The position numbers and the translations under genes are program-made. A DNA stretch of 64,000 nt from Pachypanchax playfairii (lineage: Eukaryota > Chordata > Actinopteri > Cyprinodontiformes > Aplocheilidae), in NCBI GenBank assembly GCA_006937955.1, contig SSNP01000014.1:2341899-2405898 (forward strand), written 5' to 3'. Within the stretch, counting starts at the first letter, position 1; each line of letters starts with the position of its first letter. Below the pieces are notes generated by a model. The model was not told the origin of the DNA. It ran no database searches and saw only the letters and a list, made by a program, of their open reading frames with translations. This document shows, in pieces, positions 1-11,581 of the stretch.

Positions 1-3000
1 TTTTTAAATTAAACTCTTATTTCTTCAACTCAGTTCTGCAGCACATGCTGTCATGCCGTCAGTTCATGGTGACAAAGGATGCATTTCACACTACAACACA
101 CAAACATCACAGCCTAAGGTCTGTATTTGCAAAGGAGAGGAACTATAAAATTGGATCCCGCTGGCATCTAAATGCAACATGAAGAACAACAATCTACATT
201 TGCGCTCAGAGACTCATTCAGCAGATATATACACTTATTTTTAGCAGTATAGTTTGTAATAGAACTGCAAACAATCAATTCCCAGCAGTCTCTGTGTCCA
301 AAACACACATTTATTCTTAATTAACCACTAAAAGAAAGTACTTGAAGCTTTTCAAAATGTTTACATCCATAAAAAAATGTCATAAAAAAACCTTTGATGT
401 TGACTTTCTTGTAATTCATTTCATTTTCATTTCATTTTAAAAAAGATAAATGCACATAAATATGGGTTTATGTACACATATTCAGTTTTTTTCTATGATG
501 GTAAAATCATATAACTCACCTGTTCTGTTGTTTCTCCGTACGAGGAGCAGCTGAAGGTGTGAAAGGTGTGTGAATCGCAGACCCTGACGTTGTGCTTCCT
601 GTAGTTAGTGAGCTGAACCTGCTGTTTTAAACAGAGAGAGACGGGGGGAGACTTCGCAGAGAGTGGAGGGAGAGAAATATCTGAGATATCTGTGGAAATG
701 ACAGCGAGCCAATAAGAGGGCAGGGACGTGAAGAGATTAATGACTGGGTTGGACTCTGTGATGACGTTTGATCTGGAACTGATTAGTTAGTGGTCAGGAC
801 TCAGAGAAACAGCAGGATGGTGAGCAGGATTATTTATCTGTTCACAGGAATGTGAAAAACTCTGATTTATTCTTTGCTTAGCTGGTTTATTTCATTGCAT
901 AGCCACTGCCTGCAGTTTGAGTACGGATATTTAGAGAATATTAATTAGAGTGTTGTTGTTTTTATGCAGACTCTGGCGGAGAAACACAAAGTGAATACAC
1001 AAAAAATCAGTAGAATAAAAAAATCACATCACAATAAATAAATGAATAAATAAATAAATAAACAAACAAACTAACAAAGATGCAAGAAAACATTTGTTTT
1101 ATAAATAATTTGGCCAATTTTAAGGTTTTGTAGTGGAATATTTTTTAATTTTAACATGTACTTTTTACAAAATGTTATCTTTTCTGAGTCATTTTATGGT
1201 TTACTGTATATATTTTACAATTAACTCGTGCTGTTATGGGGGAAAGAGGGTTCTTCTATGTTCTATTGATTTTGCTATTAGTTTTTTAATGTTCATTCAC
1301 TGGCTCCAGTTTAAGGTCAACCAGAAAAATTTGCATGACTCGTGTGAGTCGGGAGTGAGTCTGTGCGTAAAATCAGAGGGCTTCAAACATGTTGAGGTCT
1401 CGTTCTCAAGTGACAGACGGATGGTGTGAGACACGGGGACTTCAGCTGGAGTACCGAGGGACGAAAGGATCATTTTTCCCCAGAGCTTCTGTATGTTTAT
1501 TGAATCTCAGGAATCAAGGAAAAATAATCCATATGTAAACATCATTTCCTCTGATGCATTAATTAAACACATTTAAAACATATTTAGGTCAGTAAATGCT
1601 CAGGATGTACAGTATACTCATCATTAGGACATATTTTTTACTCGCTACACCCTGTAATTATAAGTAAAAAAATGAGTTTCTGTTTAGAACATAGTGACCT
1701 GAATGATAGGAGATTATGATTTCACCATTTAAAGAAATTCAATTTGGTAAAAGACTTTATTGATTGACATTTGGGTATTCCATAAGTTCCCAAATGACAA
1801 ATAGATGTGTATATATTAAACCGCTCACTATGAGCAGCTTCATACGTGACCTTTTCATGGAAGATAGTGGCTGGATGATGTAAAACACTTAGAGTTTGTG
1901 CATCAGCTCTTTTTTCCTTTGCGTTTGTCTCTAAACTTGCAGAGAATGTCAGAAAAATCCACAAACCAAAAGAGAACCATTATGTGGTTTTTTTCAGGAG
2001 TAGAGAGTTGAAAATCAAATTGCATGAAGAAAAAGGAGCTCAAGTACAAGATTGAGTCCAGCCGAAAAAATACAATTTATCTGAATACACAGCATGCAAA
2101 GAAGTCCAGAACATTTTGTCATGATGGCCTCTACTACCTGCTATTATTGTTATTATTTGACGGTTTGCAGAAGACAGATTGTCAGCAAGACACCAGAACA
2201 AAAAGAATAAGTATCAATTTATTCCCCAGGGGTCTGGAAGAAATCTGTCCTGTGACGTTGTAGCCGTTCTTAATGATTAAGAAAACATGTCGGTCTCATC
2301 GAAAAGGAAAACTGCTGCAGAGGTCATAAAATATACAAACTAGATGGAGTAATTTGCATAAGTCAGAGTACTTAAATTTGAGGGAAGGTCCCCATAAACA
2401 GTGCTGAAATATTCTGAAGTGTTGACGTAAATATGTGTCCAAATTAGAGTCTCACTAACGAATAATCAGGAATTACAAGAAAATGTAGAAACATGTCTCT
2501 AAATGTGTTGGAAAAAAATGGAATTACATAAATGTAAATGCATTAAAACTCCAGTAGATTCAAGTGCATTAAACTAAAATTGCCCTCTTATGCTTGCATG
2601 TGATTATCCATGACTGATGGAAAATGTCATTATGGTAAAAGCTGAATTTGTTTGTTTATTTACACAAAATATGACTGATGGCACAATTAAAGGTGGAATT
2701 TAATGAATATTATCACTTTTTCTCCACTCGAGTGTTCATAATAATCAGCTTTGACATTTTGTCTTTGAAGTTTATGTGGTGAAAGAAACAAAGTGGGTGA
2801 ATATTAAGTTTAGAGAGAAAAACTTAGAGAAAAATAATATGATATAGTTCTTTAGGCTTTGAGCAGTAAGAAATCAGGGTAAAAGAATCAGAACGAGAGC
2901 CCATTTTCTCACGTACAAGACCAAAGGGGTGACTAAACCCATGACGTCCACCAAATGACTCTGAATGGAGCATTTTGACGCAGTTTTTGGTCTTTATTTA

Positions 3001-4228
3001 AGCTGCTTTTGCCCTCAGCTTTAAAGTTATGTCATAAATGACAAACCACTATTCTTTTCTCAGTCATAAAAAGCAGAATAAAATGACGAAAGGTTCCGTC
3101 CTGCACAAGATTACTGACAGTCACAAAAGGTCAACTCTTTTGCTCTGGGTTTAAAGGAAAATAAGATATAAAAGAGGAAAAAATAAGTTGTTACCGGCCT
3201 GAGAATGACATATTTAGGTACGTATTGAATGTTCGTGCATATAACTGTGTGGTTTTTGATCTGAACTCTTCCCCAAGGACATCAGGGGCGGTTCTGAGAG
3301 AGTAAGTTCCTCCATGTCTGACACCATGTGGAAACAGGTAGATCAGTGTAGAATCTCTGCTCCTTCACTTTGACATTATTCAGCTGAGATGGTTTGAGCA
3401 TCTGATTAGGATGTCTCCTGGTCTTCTACCAGTGAGACGGGATCCCAGGGCAGACGCAGAACTCAGTGGAGAAATGATATATTATATATACTCTCCGGCC
3501 TGGAAATGCCTTGAAATCCTCACTGTCAGAAATTTTTCCGTAAAATAACAGTAAAAGTACTGGCAGCTCATTACACAGGACTTTGACCGTTAATTAAAAA
3601 ACAGAATTTTACCGTTAATTAACCGTCCATTAAAAACAGAATTTTACCATTAATTAACAATAAACTATGGGTAAATATAACAGGATATTTTCTGTTATTA
3701 TTACATGGTGTATATGGTGAAATAACAAAAATTCTGTAATCTAATTTCAGTCATTTAAAGGGCTTTTACTGTGAAAAAACATCTAGTATCAAATGGTCTT
3801 AATCCTAAAAAAATAACAGTAAGTCATCTGTTTAAATAGTATATTTTTTTTATTTTCAACACACAAGCTGAACACCAGCTTGCTCAACTGTCATTGAAGC
3901 AGAGAACAAAATGGGGCGGGACTTTGGAAGAGTCATTTGAGGCACTGTGTGTTTTTTGTACACACAACTGGTCATCAACTTTACACATACAGCACATAGA
4001 GTAGAGAACACTTAATACTTCTGTGAGAACATTTCATCTTTCTCGCTTCCTTCCTTCTTTTTTCCACAGCACAGGACCCATCTGCAAGGGAAAAAAGAAA
4101 TTTGTAGGGCAGAGAAACAGAGTTAGACACAAACACACACACACACATAGGAAAAGAAAACCCAACTCGTGGAGAAGAGAAGAAAGTTGTATTAGAGTGA
4201 GAGAGTATTTGAATGTGAGCTAGCACCC
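1..4228. other. Gene-poor intergenic stretch
   Basis: AT-rich DNA with no supported gene apart from a possible exon at 528-634. It contains an AAAT/AAAC-rich simple repeat at about 1031-1075. At about 3530-3830 there is an AT-rich block with repeated 'cagaattttacc.ttaatta' units, which looks like a dispersed fish repeat. A short AC run lies at about 4133-4147. The open frames here are short, lack splice support and resemble no family I know. Confidence 0.6.
528..634 (-). other. Possible exon of a minus-strand gene
   Basis: On the minus strand a stretch is bounded by an acceptor-like 'aaaacagcag' and a good donor 'CAG|GTGAGT', and one frame through it is open (it includes NYRKHNVRVCDSHTF). 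There is no ATG in that frame. About 70 bp upstream (700-715) is an inverted CCAAT-type motif, so this could instead be a 5' untranslated exon. I do not recognise the peptide. The rest of such a gene would lie to the left of the window. Confidence 0.2.
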
Positions 4229-4812
4229 GAGCGTATTTGTGAGTGAGCGAGTCAGTGCGTGAGCGTATTTGTGAGCGATTCAGTGCGTGAGCGTATTTGT
4301 GAGCGAGCGATTCAGTGCGTGAGCGTATTTGTGAGTGAGCGAGTGAGTGCGTTAGTGTATTTGTGAGCGAGCGATTCAGTGCGTGAGCGTATTTGTGAGT
4401 GAGCGAGTGAGTGCGTTAGTGTATTTGTGAGCGAGCGATTCAGTGCGTGAGCGTATTTGTGAGTGAGCGAGTGAGTGCGTTAGTGTATTTGTGAGCGAGC
4501 GAGTGAGTGCGTGAGCGTATTTGTGAGCGAGCGAGCCAGTGCGTGAGCGTATTTGTGAGTGAGCGAGCCAGTGCGTGAGCGTATTTGTGAGTGAGCGAGC
4601 CAGTGCGTGAGCGTATTTGTGAGCGATTCAGTGCGTGAGCGTATTTGTGAGCGAGCGAGCCAGTGCGTGAGCGTATTTGTGAGTGAGCGAGCCAGTGCGT
4701 GAGCGTATTTGTGAGCGATTCAGTGCGTGGGCGTATTTGTGAGCGAGCGAGCCAGTGCGTGAGCGTATTTGTGAGTGAGCGAGTGAGTGCGTGAGCGTAT
4801 TTGTGAGAGTGT
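4229..4812 (+). repeat. Minisatellite, about 19 copies, 28/32-bp units
   Basis: Nineteen copies of the core 'gcgtatttgtgag' are followed by variants of 'gagcgagtcagtgcgtga'. The units come in two lengths, 28 bp and 32 bp, which differ by one 'gagc' or 'gagt' tetramer. At about 4300-4500 a pair of variant units ('gcgtgagcg...' then 'gcgttagtg...') repeats as a 64-bp dimer three times, which is a higher-order structure. Decayed GTGA-rich sequence continues to about 4915. The unit length is not a multiple of three, so this is not a repeated protein. Confidence 0.95.
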
Positions 4813-4926
4813 GTGCATTTATGAATGAGTCAGAGCACGTGTATTTATGAGTGAGTGAGAGTGTATTTGTGAGGGAGTGAGTAAATTAGTGAGTGAGTTA
4901 GTTTGAGAGTTAGAGAGTGATTACCT

Positions 4927-5807
4927 TTATAACTTCCAAGGGTTGCTGAAGTCATTGAGATCTGACAGGAATCTCAGCAGTTTGGGGGGTATGTGGTGCT
5001 GCTTCACACCTTTCTTTTCTGCTTTTGACCCTCTTTCTGGATTTATACCCAGCAGGCTCCTGTGGCAAACACAAAATGTATCATGTCACTTGGCACTGCA
5101 ACATGAAGAACATGATAAAATGTGCATTGACAAACATACCTCTGAATAAATTCCAGTGTCAGGGCTGCTCCTTTAGGGTATTTTATGTTGAGAACATAAA
5201 AGAGACTGAACATGCAGCTGAGAGCAACCAGAGGGCAGCTGATGTTGTTGTTCACAACCACTTCATCCACTGACATTTTGTATCGTCCTTCATCTGCAAA
5301 ATACAACACAATGGCTACTAAGGCTCATCAACTGTAATGTTTAAGTTAGTGTCAACTATGGAGTCCAATAAGCTCACTCCACTATTCAAAAAGAAAAGAA
5401 AATAACGTAAAAAAATCATTGTTCCATATGGTACCTGCACTGAGGTATGATGGATTGGCTGTGGCTGTGGTGTAGCCGTCCAGGAAGGATGTTCAGCTGT
5501 AAACAAGTACAGTAATGTTAGTCAACAAAGAAATCAAAGTGGGCAAAAACATCACCTAATTTTGACTGCTGTACAAATATATAAGATAAACATACATACA
5601 TACATACATACATTTTATGACTACTAGATATTACATACATAGTTGTAAGACACAGTGCAGCACCCAATAAGTTGAATACAAAATTATCTAAAACAGCACC
5701 ATGATTTTTTTAATTGCCAAAAAAGTGCCCCGCGTTACCTGAATGAATAAATTGGAGAACTTGTATTGTTGTTGGAGAACAGCCACTGCTCTAATGCGTC
5801 TCTGTAC
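4927..5807 (-). pseudogene. C-terminal exons of an uncharacterised fish gene family, with an in-frame TGA
   Basis: Four minus-strand exons join in one consistent phase: 5807-5739, 5496-5435, 5293-5140 and 5059-4927 (TAA at 4927-4929). Each has AG acceptor and GT donor dinucleotides. The joined peptide includes RDALEQWLFSNNN, FLDGYTTATANPSYL, CPLVALSCMFSLFYVLNIKY, LEFIQRSLLGINPERGSK and a basic tail ending SNPWKL. The 'FxYxLNIxYPK...FIQR...GINP' tail is one I recall from multicopy uncharacterised or SAMD3-like fish proteins, so the family assignment is a recollection. The second exon opens with an in-frame TGA (5493-5495), which would cut the product. It may be a relic, or a splice site may have been misread. 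An upstream exon may lie at about 6047-6115 (peptide VLKLAVQPFQVTIQ). Confidence 0.5.
5590..5613 (+). repeat. (CATA)n microsatellite
   Basis: About six tandem 'cata' units in an intron of the uncharacterised minus-strand gene. Confidence 0.9.
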
Positions 5808-6130
5808 CTGCACAGCAAAACCTGCAGTGTAGTGAGGGCGCAAAAGTTAACAATAATGCGACGTAAAACAACCAAGCGTCACTGTTTACATTGCCGGGTT
5901 GTCCCCGTTAAAACGAACCTATGAACGAGCTATGAAGACTTGTAGTTCTTAAAACATAATTATTACTATCCATCATGATAAAAGTGACATTAGAAACCTC
6001 CCAAATGTATTCGTTTTAGTCAAAGTTGTATAAATAGAACACGTACATCGTCATTGCTCTGGATGGTGACTTGAAATGGTTGCACGGCCAGCTTCAGGAC
6101 CCCGTTGTGACTGTTTAGCGACACAAACAC

Positions 6131-6340
6131 ATGTCATCTGTTCAGCCTTTTCAGTTTGAACCTGAGCGAGACATTAATGAGGAGGGCAGCACTAACAATG
6201 TTTCACAAAACGAGCTTCATAATGAAGAGCAAAAAGGACGATGTGAGGCGAGAGCGGGACAAAACCAGTGCTGTGTGTCGCAACTGTGCGGAAACTGCGT
6301 CCCCACGAAAACCGAGAGGAAAAGTGTCATGAGCTCCTAA
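6131..6340 (+). pseudogene. P2RX7-like orphan ORF, truncated
   Basis: A 69-aa ORF begins MSSVQPFQFEPE, continues with an acidic stretch and then has a cysteine cluster CCVSQLCGNCVPT. Many fish genes annotated 'P2X purinoceptor 7-like' start with an 'xxPYxFEPE' segment followed by 'WCxCGNCxxMPT...E..CC', which is the zinc-binding intracellular C-terminal domain of P2RX7 without the channel. Here the Trp and the paired downstream Cys are missing and a stop follows within 20 residues, so it looks truncated. It is divergent from the minus-strand relic at 4927-5807. The family call rests on motif memory only. Confidence 0.45.
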
Positions 6341-6504
6341 ATGTGTTAGATGTTTGATAATCAACAGATAAAGTATGACACGAGGGCAGCCCATAAGGCG
6401 TCTCAGTTGAGGCAATCGACCACGAACATCTGGTGACAAAACCAGGAGCTCATAATGACAAGACCCCCTCTGGGCTCTGTGGGAACGCAGTTGCCGCACA
6501 GTTG
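6281..6504. repeat. Imperfect palindrome, about 60-bp arms
   Basis: The left arm (6281-6338, beginning caactgtgcgg and ending gagctcct) recurs as its reverse complement at 6444-6504 (aggagctcat...ccgcacagttg). The spacer is about 105 bp. The left arm is the cysteine-motif part of the P2RX7-like ORF, so the right arm encodes a second QLCGNCVPTEP on the minus strand. 'gacaaaacca' also occurs as a direct repeat before both arms (about 6258 and 6435). An unresolved base 'n' sits at 6505, just outside the right arm. Confidence 0.8.
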
Positions 6505-6599
6505 NAGAAGCTGGATTATGTCTCTTAAATGACAGAGGTCTGGGTTTTCCTCCTGGGTCTGTTAAAAACATGAGCCAACCTTGAAGAAGTGACAGAAAA

Positions 6600-8445
6600 T
6601 AAATGGAAATTTCATAAGCTCAAAAAAGAAAAGAGATTTCTATGCTAAATATTTTCCACCTGCATATGACTTATTGCTTTAATCTTGACAAACATGATAA
6701 TGTGTTGGTAAAGAATGTTCCTGCTGTTTTATATTTACATATCATTATATTTAAACGTGTTCACAATAAATTTCCAGCTGAAACCCAATTTAACCAACAT
6801 TCTCACACCTAACTCAACATTATGATCTGAAATACACTTCCTGTTGTAGATGTCTTAAAACAATCTAAACTTGATATGTGGCCTCTGACACGTGAGACTG
6901 TTGTTCTTCTGAACCTGATGACAGATATCTGTCACAAAATAGAAATTAGGAAACTTATTTTAAGGATTTACAACTCTTCATCCATGTTCTGACTGAGGAT
7001 TCGACCCTTTAGAGATGCTGATTGTCATCTTGTGGTCCAGCAGTAGCTGATTCTAACTGATGAATAAGACCCAGCAGATCTTTGAGCTCCAGTTTTTACT
7101 CACTGAAGGAACTTTGATCCCTTGTGCTGCTCTCTTCCATCAGATCCCACCTCTGTCTTAACAAACCTGCAAGTTCTTCTTCACTGCATTTATAAAACTG
7201 TTAATGCGATGGCTCTAGCTTGTTTATCTTCAATTTGCAGCGCACCACTGATCGAGAACAAAGCAAACAAAACAGAGTCAGAACTGATCCTATTAATGTC
7301 CAGCTGCACCTGTCAGATGGAGCATTCAGCAGCGAGCTCGATCTGTTATCACTGACACTTTATTGTTTATCTGCTAAAACAATAAAGAGAGAAAGAGTTC
7401 ATTTGCATATTCGAGATAACAGTGTGGTGTTACAATGGAAAATAATCTTCTAATGATATCGTTTTGAGGTAAAAGTTGTTGCAAACACTTTAAACACTGA
7501 AATCATTTTTATATTATTTCAGTCTGTTTCAGCTCTGAGATTTAAAGCTTCCGTTTGGTTAATAATTTTATGAAATTATGGTTGAGTGATGGAGACTGTC
7601 TCTGCATAGCCAGTTTTACTTTATCTCTGCTCCTTCTCTGTAGTTTTGCTCAATTACAGAGGAAACATCTGCTCAATGAGACTCGGGTCACAGCTGCTCC
7701 TCATTATAACCTCTTGCATAAATACCTGCTGAATCTTCACATTAGCCACTTGTCTTCTACAATCAGTCGGGCTCAGTTCTCTCAGGTGTTTGGAGAACTT
7801 GTTTTCTTCTTCAGCTTCTTAGTGAGATCCAGTGGAACCCAAATGGGTCTTCAATTTGCAATTACAGGGAAAATTTTAGGAAAAAAACTAAAAGATTTTC
7901 AAGATCCCACATTAACGAGTAATCCGTCCGTCCGTCTTCTCCTACTCATCAGCAGCAACAATTTAAGTGGAGACTTCCTTTTCCCAGAACTTCTCCAGTT
8001 CCTCTGTAGGAACACCAATGAGTTCCCAGTAATCCTGAGTTATTACATCTCCAGTTAGTCTGGATTTCCACCCTAAAATCCCTAAACGATACCGAGGTTT
8101 GGACCCAGGAGACAGCATCTATCAGGAATATCAACAGTAGATAAATCCACCTGAACCTCCCTTTTGGTCTGCATGTCTATATTTAGGGTAGAACCTTGTT
8201 ACTGCATGATCCAGTCATGATTTGGACAGAGCCAACTCTTTGTCAGGCTTTGCTGTAAACATTGTGCTAAAGGCTTTTGTCAGTCCAACTCACAGGACAG
8301 TTCTACAATAATAGATTTAAGCTTTTCACAACTGCCTCCAGCATTCTCAGCTCATGCTACTCTCCATTCAGCTGCCTGCCTCGGCCTCTCTGTTCCCACC
8401 ACCATCAAGTTTAAACTACAAGTTTTGTGCTGCAGACATAGTTTA
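6600..8445. other. Intergenic, no supported gene
   Basis: AT-rich sequence. A 167-aa frame at 7555-8058 has no recognisable domain, no splice context and ordinary composition, so I treat it as chance. Nothing else is supported. Confidence 0.5.
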
Positions 8446-9038
8446 TTAAAGAGTTCATACACATTTCAGGACTTTGTGGTTATTTCTTAAGTTTTAACCA
8501 GTAATATGAAACATTTTATATCTAAAAAACGTCAGGAAACACTGATTAACAGACCTTTTAATCTATCTGCGTTAAAATTCGGGTGGTTCCGGCTCCTTCC
8601 GTCAGGCTGCTTCGTCAGCAGCTCGTTCATATTCATTATTGGAATTTGCTGGACTCTGATTGGTTAACAAACTAGCCTATGAGAGCAAAGAATACTGTTT
8701 CCTGCCCCGCTGTGCATGGCAACATCAGACATCTTCCTGTCTTCCTGTTTGCTACGTCTTATGCTAACAGCTTTTAGCCAGCAGCATGCTAGGTGTGGTT
8801 TCAACTGCAGGAGCTGATGAATACTAACGAACAAAGGAGTTGTGACAAAACAGATACAGGCCGATCAAACTCGGGAGAACTCGGGTTTTATCACCACCTG
8901 CGTAGTTTGAGAGATAAAAACTGAAAGAGAAGTTGTTGACCTGTTTTCACACCCACTATGAAGGTAAGAACACCTGTAGAGCTAAAATATTCAACAGAAA
9001 CCTCAGAAAAACTGTTTTTAATGGAAGGGCCTCTTTAA
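8446..9038 (+). mobile_element. 593-bp non-autonomous DNA element, copy A
   Basis: This block is repeated in inverted orientation at 12377-12969. Both copies are 593 bp from TTAA to TTAA and are roughly 85-90% identical by eye. Shared landmarks include 'aattcgggtggtt', 'gacggaaggagcc' (as its complement), 'tctgattggttaacaaac' and 'cacacccactatgaag'. The right end reads inward TTAAAGAGGCCC, and the left end (TTAAAGAGTTC) is a decayed version of it. Short terminal inverted repeats and TTAA at the ends suggest a MITE, perhaps piggyBac-like, but the superfamily is not certain. No ORF is retained. Confidence 0.75.
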
Positions 9039-10534
9039 GTTTAATTCCTGTCTAGATTTTCATACTCACTCTGTCTGGTATTTGAGCAGAAGCTCCATCT
9101 TCTTTACAGTCATGTGGTTTTACATTTTATGAACTTCCTGGAGCTACTTGAGCTTAAAGAACCTGTATGTGGAATTTGTTTTTTTGTCCTTCAAAACAGC
9201 TGAAATCATAAAAGTATTTGATTATTCCATTAAAGTCAAAGTCGTCACTCAGGAGCCTCTTTGTGGGGTAATTTGGAAAGTTTATGAACATTTTCTCCTC
9301 ACTCAGTTTGGTACTATAACCCGAACTGGAGAAATTACCATACAAGACAAACAGGAGGTTCTTCTGTAAATAATAGATATGAGCATGGATCGTGCTTCTT
9401 ACAAGTTATAAATGTTTTAGAAGGTAGGGAAACATCCTGGTGCGAACTCTGTTGCTGGAGTAGAAGCTTGTCAGATAAGTAAGTAAATAAAAAATGGGTA
9501 GGTGGATCTTATGTGGTTATTGATACATTTACTTTTTTGAGTTAATCCTCGTCCTTTTATGATTCACAGCAGTCGTGACAAGGTTTCAGTTTTGTCCTCA
9601 ATATGACCTCATATTGTGATATAAAACATTTTATACAGCAGTTAAAGATATGAATCAATCTGTAACATTGACACAAACAAACTGTCCCATGTGTCCTTGT
9701 AACTAACTTTTAAATAAAAATGGTGGATTTCTTCCCTGAAACGATTTTAAAACAAGACTTGTACACGCTCATAGAGCTGCGAGCAGTTCTGCTGTGGACA
9801 GGATGTTGTTGAGGAACTCAGGTCTCAGCAGACTTTCAGGCCTAAACACAGAAAATGGTTTGAAAGTTATAAATAATAGACTTTAGCCAGGAGACTCTCA
9901 TGGAGGGAGCAGAACTCGGGCCAGAGATCATACTGCAAAAAATACAAACTCTGGGAAACACTGGGGACAGACTACCTGTTAGAATGAACACCAGAACAAA
10001 ACATTGTGAAAATAAAACCAACAAATCCATCTAAAACATTTTTACATGCCCACTGCAGCATGGAAAGAAATATTATATGGGGATTTGCTACTTTTTAGAG
10101 CAGGTAGGTTTGAAACTGGATGTGTTGAATTTAAAAGAGCTGAATTTATTACCATGCAGGGAAGGTTTCATAACACATGCTGCTGGATTCGATTTCTATC
10201 CAAACACTGTATGTGTGTGTTTTTCCTGATAAAATTTCAATCTGAAAATGAACAGCTTTCATTATCTTTTTTTTTTTTTTTTTTTTATAAAATTAATTAA
10301 AACGGAAATATGTGAAAGTTTGTGTAAAGACAACCCTGACATCAGATCTACATGACCAGAAAGCGAAGGTGAGAGAATGTGTTTCGCATCGCAATCAACT
10401 TTAGTGAGTGAGACGGACTTCAGATTGGGTCTCACAGTTACTCAGAGCTGATCCGCGCTCCAACTTCAGTTTGACACCAAGATATCGTTCTCTTTGAATC
10501 GTGTTTCAAGTTTTTCTATTCTTTTTTTTTTTAC
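9039..10534. other. Intergenic, no supported gene
   Basis: AT-rich sequence with a poly-T tract at about 10267-10286. Short open frames (for example 9148-9369 and 9842-10030) have no domain or splice support. Confidence 0.5.
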
Positions 10535-10573
10535 CTCCATGTTAGAGCTGGGCAATATAAGATTTTTTCATAT

Positions 10574-10700
10574 CACGATATGTTTTTTTTTTTCATTTCA
10601 GGCGATAACGATACATATCACGATATGTTTTTTCCATTTCAGGCGATAACGATACATATCACGATATGTTTTTTCCATTTCAGGCGATAACGATACATAT
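10574..10700 (+). repeat. 41-bp subterminal tandem repeat of the hAT element
   Basis: Three direct copies of a unit running from 'cacgatatgtttttt' to 'cgataacgatacatat' (45, 41 and 41 bp), followed by a partial fourth. The extra 4 bp in the first copy is in its T run. The same 'cgata.../tatcg' words recur near the right end. Confidence 0.9.
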
Positions 10701-10916
10701 CACGATATAAGCCAAATAACTATATTTGTAAGATTTAAATGTGCCGTTGCTCACAAGTAAAATGTGAAATAATCAGCAGCTTGTTTTGATTTAGACATTT
10801 ATTTCCCATAATAAGTTCAACAGGGCAGATGTACTTAAGGAACATAAGACTTCAGTTTCAGATAAATAAAGGCAAATATTGCAAACTACACAAAAGGTAG
10901 ACGCTACGTCGCTATG

Positions 10917-11267
10917 TCACTTAGCTTTTTTATCATATGGTAAGACGCTGGAGAAAGCTGACTCAATTGACTGTTGCTGCGTCGCAGGGATTCCCCTGGT
11001 CGTTTTCGATGACGAATTAGCGCTTTCAGTCAAAGATTGAGCATGCTCTAGTGGGTGGCACTGCTTCAGGTGATAAAAAAGATTTGTTGTATTTCTAGAC
11101 TTTGTGGGAACATGCTTTCTGCAAAATTTACAGTGCGCGCTACTCTGTTTTTTGTCAGACTTCAAATAGCCGAAATACCTCCACACTACGGAACTTCTCT
11201 GTCCATTCCTTTCAACAGTCTCCGGCATTGGAACCGTCATCTGTGTTCTCTTCGGTAACCTGGTCAT
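10917..11267 (-). CDS. BED zinc-finger fragment of a hAT transposase
   Basis: A 116-aa ORF inside the hAT element. Residues about 29-71 match a BED finger: aromatic WRYFGY (29-34), C46-x2-C49, then H66-x4-H71 in the context FYHLKQCH. This is the DNA-binding N-terminus of hAT transposases and of domesticated ZBED proteins. After the finger comes a Ser/Thr-rich linker ending QQSIESAF, a phrase typical of the region just before the transposase body. The body itself is absent. It could be a leftover exon, or a short DNA-binding peptide able to occupy transposon ends if expressed. Confidence 0.75.
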   Translation of the reverse strand: MTRLPKRTQMTVPMPETVERNGQRSSVVWRYFGYLKSDKKQSSAHCKFCRKHVPTKSRNTTNLFYHLKQCHPLEHAQSLTESANSSSKTTRGIPATQQQSIESAFSSVLPYDKKAK

Positions 11268-11581
11268 CCAAGCTCTCGGTTGATTTTTCTCTTGTCGGCA
11301 CTCTCATTTCCTCCGTTACCCAAACGGCACGGCCGCTGGCTACTTCCCAAACAAATCCACATGTGTGGCTTGTGCTGTACGTAACAAGTCACGTGACGTG
11401 ACGCTGCGGCTGTGATTGGATCGTCTCTGCACTACTTAATGTGGATTGGCTGTTCTTATGTTTTTTTAAGAGAGGAAGAGAAAGAGATAACGTCTATCGC
11501 AATAGTTTCATTTTTCTATCGAGAAAACGTTATTTCGCGATACATATCGTTATCGTTCTATCGCCCAGCTCTACTCCATTT

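Larger units (their letters stand above)
10543..11573. mobile_element. Non-autonomous hAT transposon
   Basis: The left end TAGAGCTGGGCAATA (10543) and the right end ...TATCGCCCAGCTCTA (11573) form terminal inverted repeats of about 15 bp. They are flanked by the 8-bp pair ctccatgt (10535-10542) and ctccattt (11574-11581), which differ at one base. An 8-bp target duplication is the hAT signature. Copies of 'cgataacgatacatat' occur in tandem near the left end and inverted near the right end, as expected for subterminal transposase sites. The interior keeps a BED zinc-finger ORF but no dimerisation or catalytic transposase domain, so the 1031-bp element cannot move by itself. Confidence 0.88.

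Noticed and set aside
4229..4812. CRISPR-like array
   Set aside because: Units are directly adjacent variants with no unique spacers, and the host is a vertebrate. It is a minisatellite.
7555..8058. 167-aa open frame, plus strand
   Set aside because: No recognisable domain, low-complexity Leu-rich start, no splice context or homologue I can recall. Length is plausible by chance in this composition.
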